In this document: positions 4,203 through 5,182 of the stretch, piece after piece
Layout: each line of letters begins with the position of its first letter
Numbering within the stretch: position 1 is the first letter of the stretch
Assembly: GCA_017625185.1 (NCBI GenBank)
Contig: JAGALN010000029.1
Location: 1-5,182 of the forward strand
From: Clostridia bacterium
GTDB lineage: Bacteria > Bacillota > Clostridia > Monoglobales > Monoglobaceae
Length of the DNA: 5,182 bases
Direction of reading: 5' to 3'
Notes under the pieces: model-generated
Seen by the model: the letters and a program-made list of their open reading frames with translations, nothing else
What the model was told of the DNA's origin: nothing
The model's database searches: none
Position numbers and translations under genes: made by a program

Positions 4203-5182
4203 ATGAGTTCGGAATTGTTTGAGTTATTGGAGTTAATTGAGGAAGAAAAGGGAATCAGCCGGGATATCATCTTGGATGCTCTGGAAAATGCACTGATTTC
4301 TGCATATCGGAAGCACTTTGGTGCGACAGAGGATGTGAGCGTGATTTTCGAAGAGGGAACCGGTGCCATCCGTATTGTGGCACACAAGACGGTGGTTGAA
4401 ACGGTTGAGGACAGAGAGAAAGAGGTTTCTTTGGAGGAGGCACAGCGGTACGATGCCAAGTATCAGGTTGGAGATATTGCTGAGTTTGAGGTAACCCCCA
4501 AGTCCTTTGGAAGAATCGCGGCACAGACCGCACGGCAGGTTGTCATCCAGAGAATGCACGAGGCAGAACGGGAAAGGATGGTCAATGAGTATTCTGACCG
4601 GGAGAACGATATTGCCAGCGCAATCGTCCGGAGAATTGAGCGCCGGAACGTGATGCTGGAAATCGACGATACCGAATCGGTGCTGATGCCCAACGAGCAG
4701 GTTCGTGCCGACAATTATAGGGTTGGTGAGCGGTACAAGGTCTTTGTGGTAGAGGTGGCAGACTCGGTGAAGGGCGTTCACCTGGTAACCTCTCGTTCCC
4801 ATCCGGGACTGGTTCGCCGGCTTTTAGAGCTTGAGGTTCCCGAAATTGAAGAGGATATCATTGAGATTAAGGCACTCTCCCGTGAGGCTGGCTCCCGCAG
4901 TAAGATTGCTGTTCATTCCAAGAAAGAAAAGGTGGATCCGGTTGGTACCTGTATCGGCCCCAAGGGAATGCGTGTCCAGGAGGTCATCCGGGAACTGCGG
5001 GGCGAGAAGATTGACATCATCAAGTACAGCGACGATCCGGCAGAGTATGTTTCCAATGCTTTAAGTCCGGCAGAGGTTCTCTCCATTGAGGTGGATGAGG
5101 ACAATCGGATGTGCAAGGTTCTGGTTCCGGCAAATCAGCTCTCCCTTGCCATCGGTAGAGAGGGTCAGAACGTTCGTCTTGC
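4203..5182 (+). CDS. nusA: Transcription termination/antitermination factor NusA, 3' end missing
   Basis: NusA binds RNA polymerase and nascent RNA, prolonging pauses and assisting intrinsic termination and antitermination. There are 326 complete codons, open to the right edge; Firmicute NusA is usually 350-400 residues, so the visible part includes most domains. The N-terminal polymerase-binding domain (about 1-125) includes EEEKGISRDIILDALENAL and EFEVTPKSFGRIAAQTARQV (95-114). An S1 domain spans about 133-198. KH1 follows SRSHPGLVRRL and includes EAGSRSKIAV (228-237), DPVGTCIGPKG (245-255) and ELRGEKIDII (264-273). KH2 begins near NALSPAEV, with LSLAIGREGQNVRL at the edge. The ATG at 4203 gives the usual N-terminus; its AAAGGA (4185-4190) is 12 bases away, longer than ideal. 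It follows rimP in the standard order, so ylxR, an L7Ae-like gene, infB and rbfA would be expected next. Confidence 0.97.
   Translation, partial: MSSELFELLELIEEEKGISRDIILDALENALISAYRKHFGATEDVSVIFEEGTGAIRIVAHKTVVETVEDREKEVSLEEAQRYDAKYQVGDIAEFEVTPKSFGRIAAQTARQVVIQRMHEAERERMVNEYSDRENDIASAIVRRIERRNVMLEIDDTESVLMPNEQVRADNYRVGERYKVFVVEVADSVKGVHLVTSRSHPGLVRRLLELEVPEIEEDIIEIKALSREAGSRSKIAVHSKKEKVDPVGTCIGPKGMRVQEVIRELRGEKIDIIKYSDDPAEYVSNALSPAEVLSIEVDEDNRMCKVLVPANQLSLAIGREGQNVRL

Noticed and set aside
3881..4459. Open frame of 192 codons on the minus strand, spanning the rimP-nusA junction
   Set aside because: It is serine- and proline-rich, crosses two well-supported genes and their intergenic gap, and has no family features.
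4233..4802. Open frame of 189 codons on the minus strand
   Set aside because: It lies wholly opposite nusA, whose plus-strand frame matches the family throughout; no ribosome binding site or recognisable motif is seen.

Overview
The window reads as chromosomal housekeeping DNA from a low-to-mid-GC Firmicute of class Clostridia, probably a gut-type lineage. This is inferred from the protein families present (HemZ-type radical SAM enzyme, AzlC/AzlD, Veg, and a RimP-NusA pair), strong AAGGAGG ribosome binding sites, and sigma-A promoters with 17-bp spacers and TGN extensions. No mobile element, phage gene, CRISPR array or clear horizontal island is visible. I could not run any search, so all family calls rest on recognised motifs.

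Layout. Positions 1-1756 (+) hold the 3' part of a metallo-beta-lactamase-fold hydrolase, overlapping by ATGA a short HemZ-type gene. A symmetrical bidirectional terminator (about 1760-1790) follows at once. From the opposite side come, all on the minus strand, the branched-chain amino-acid exporter pair azlC-azlD (2965 to 1938, also ATGA-overlapped) and then a tRNA-Arg(ACG) with its own near-consensus promoter. The shared terminator therefore closes both convergent units. Positions 2966-3132 are a divergent AT-rich region with an azlC promoter candidate (-) and a strong veg promoter (+). veg (3133-3393) ends at an intrinsic terminator. Positions 3394-3696 contain no gene, but hold two hairpins after veg, an orphan minus-strand terminator-like hairpin, a perfect TTGACA-17-TATAAT promoter, and a leader with a strong hairpin before rimP. 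rimP (3697-4164) and nusA (4203 to beyond the right edge) begin the classic rimP-nusA-infB type operon.

How it works together. The rimP-nusA operon supplies 30S ribosome maturation and transcription elongation/termination factors. Its leader hairpin, with a weak interrupted U-tract, resembles the NusA-dependent attenuator through which NusA autoregulates its operon in Bacillus subtilis. The remaining genes are independent units: thioester/glyoxalase-II-like hydrolysis, a radical SAM coproporphyrinogen-type enzyme, amino-acid efflux, an arginine tRNA, and Veg. I see no convincing previously undescribed system. The most useful second looks are the rimP leader, the N-terminally short HemZ, and the unexplained minus-strand signals between veg and rimP.
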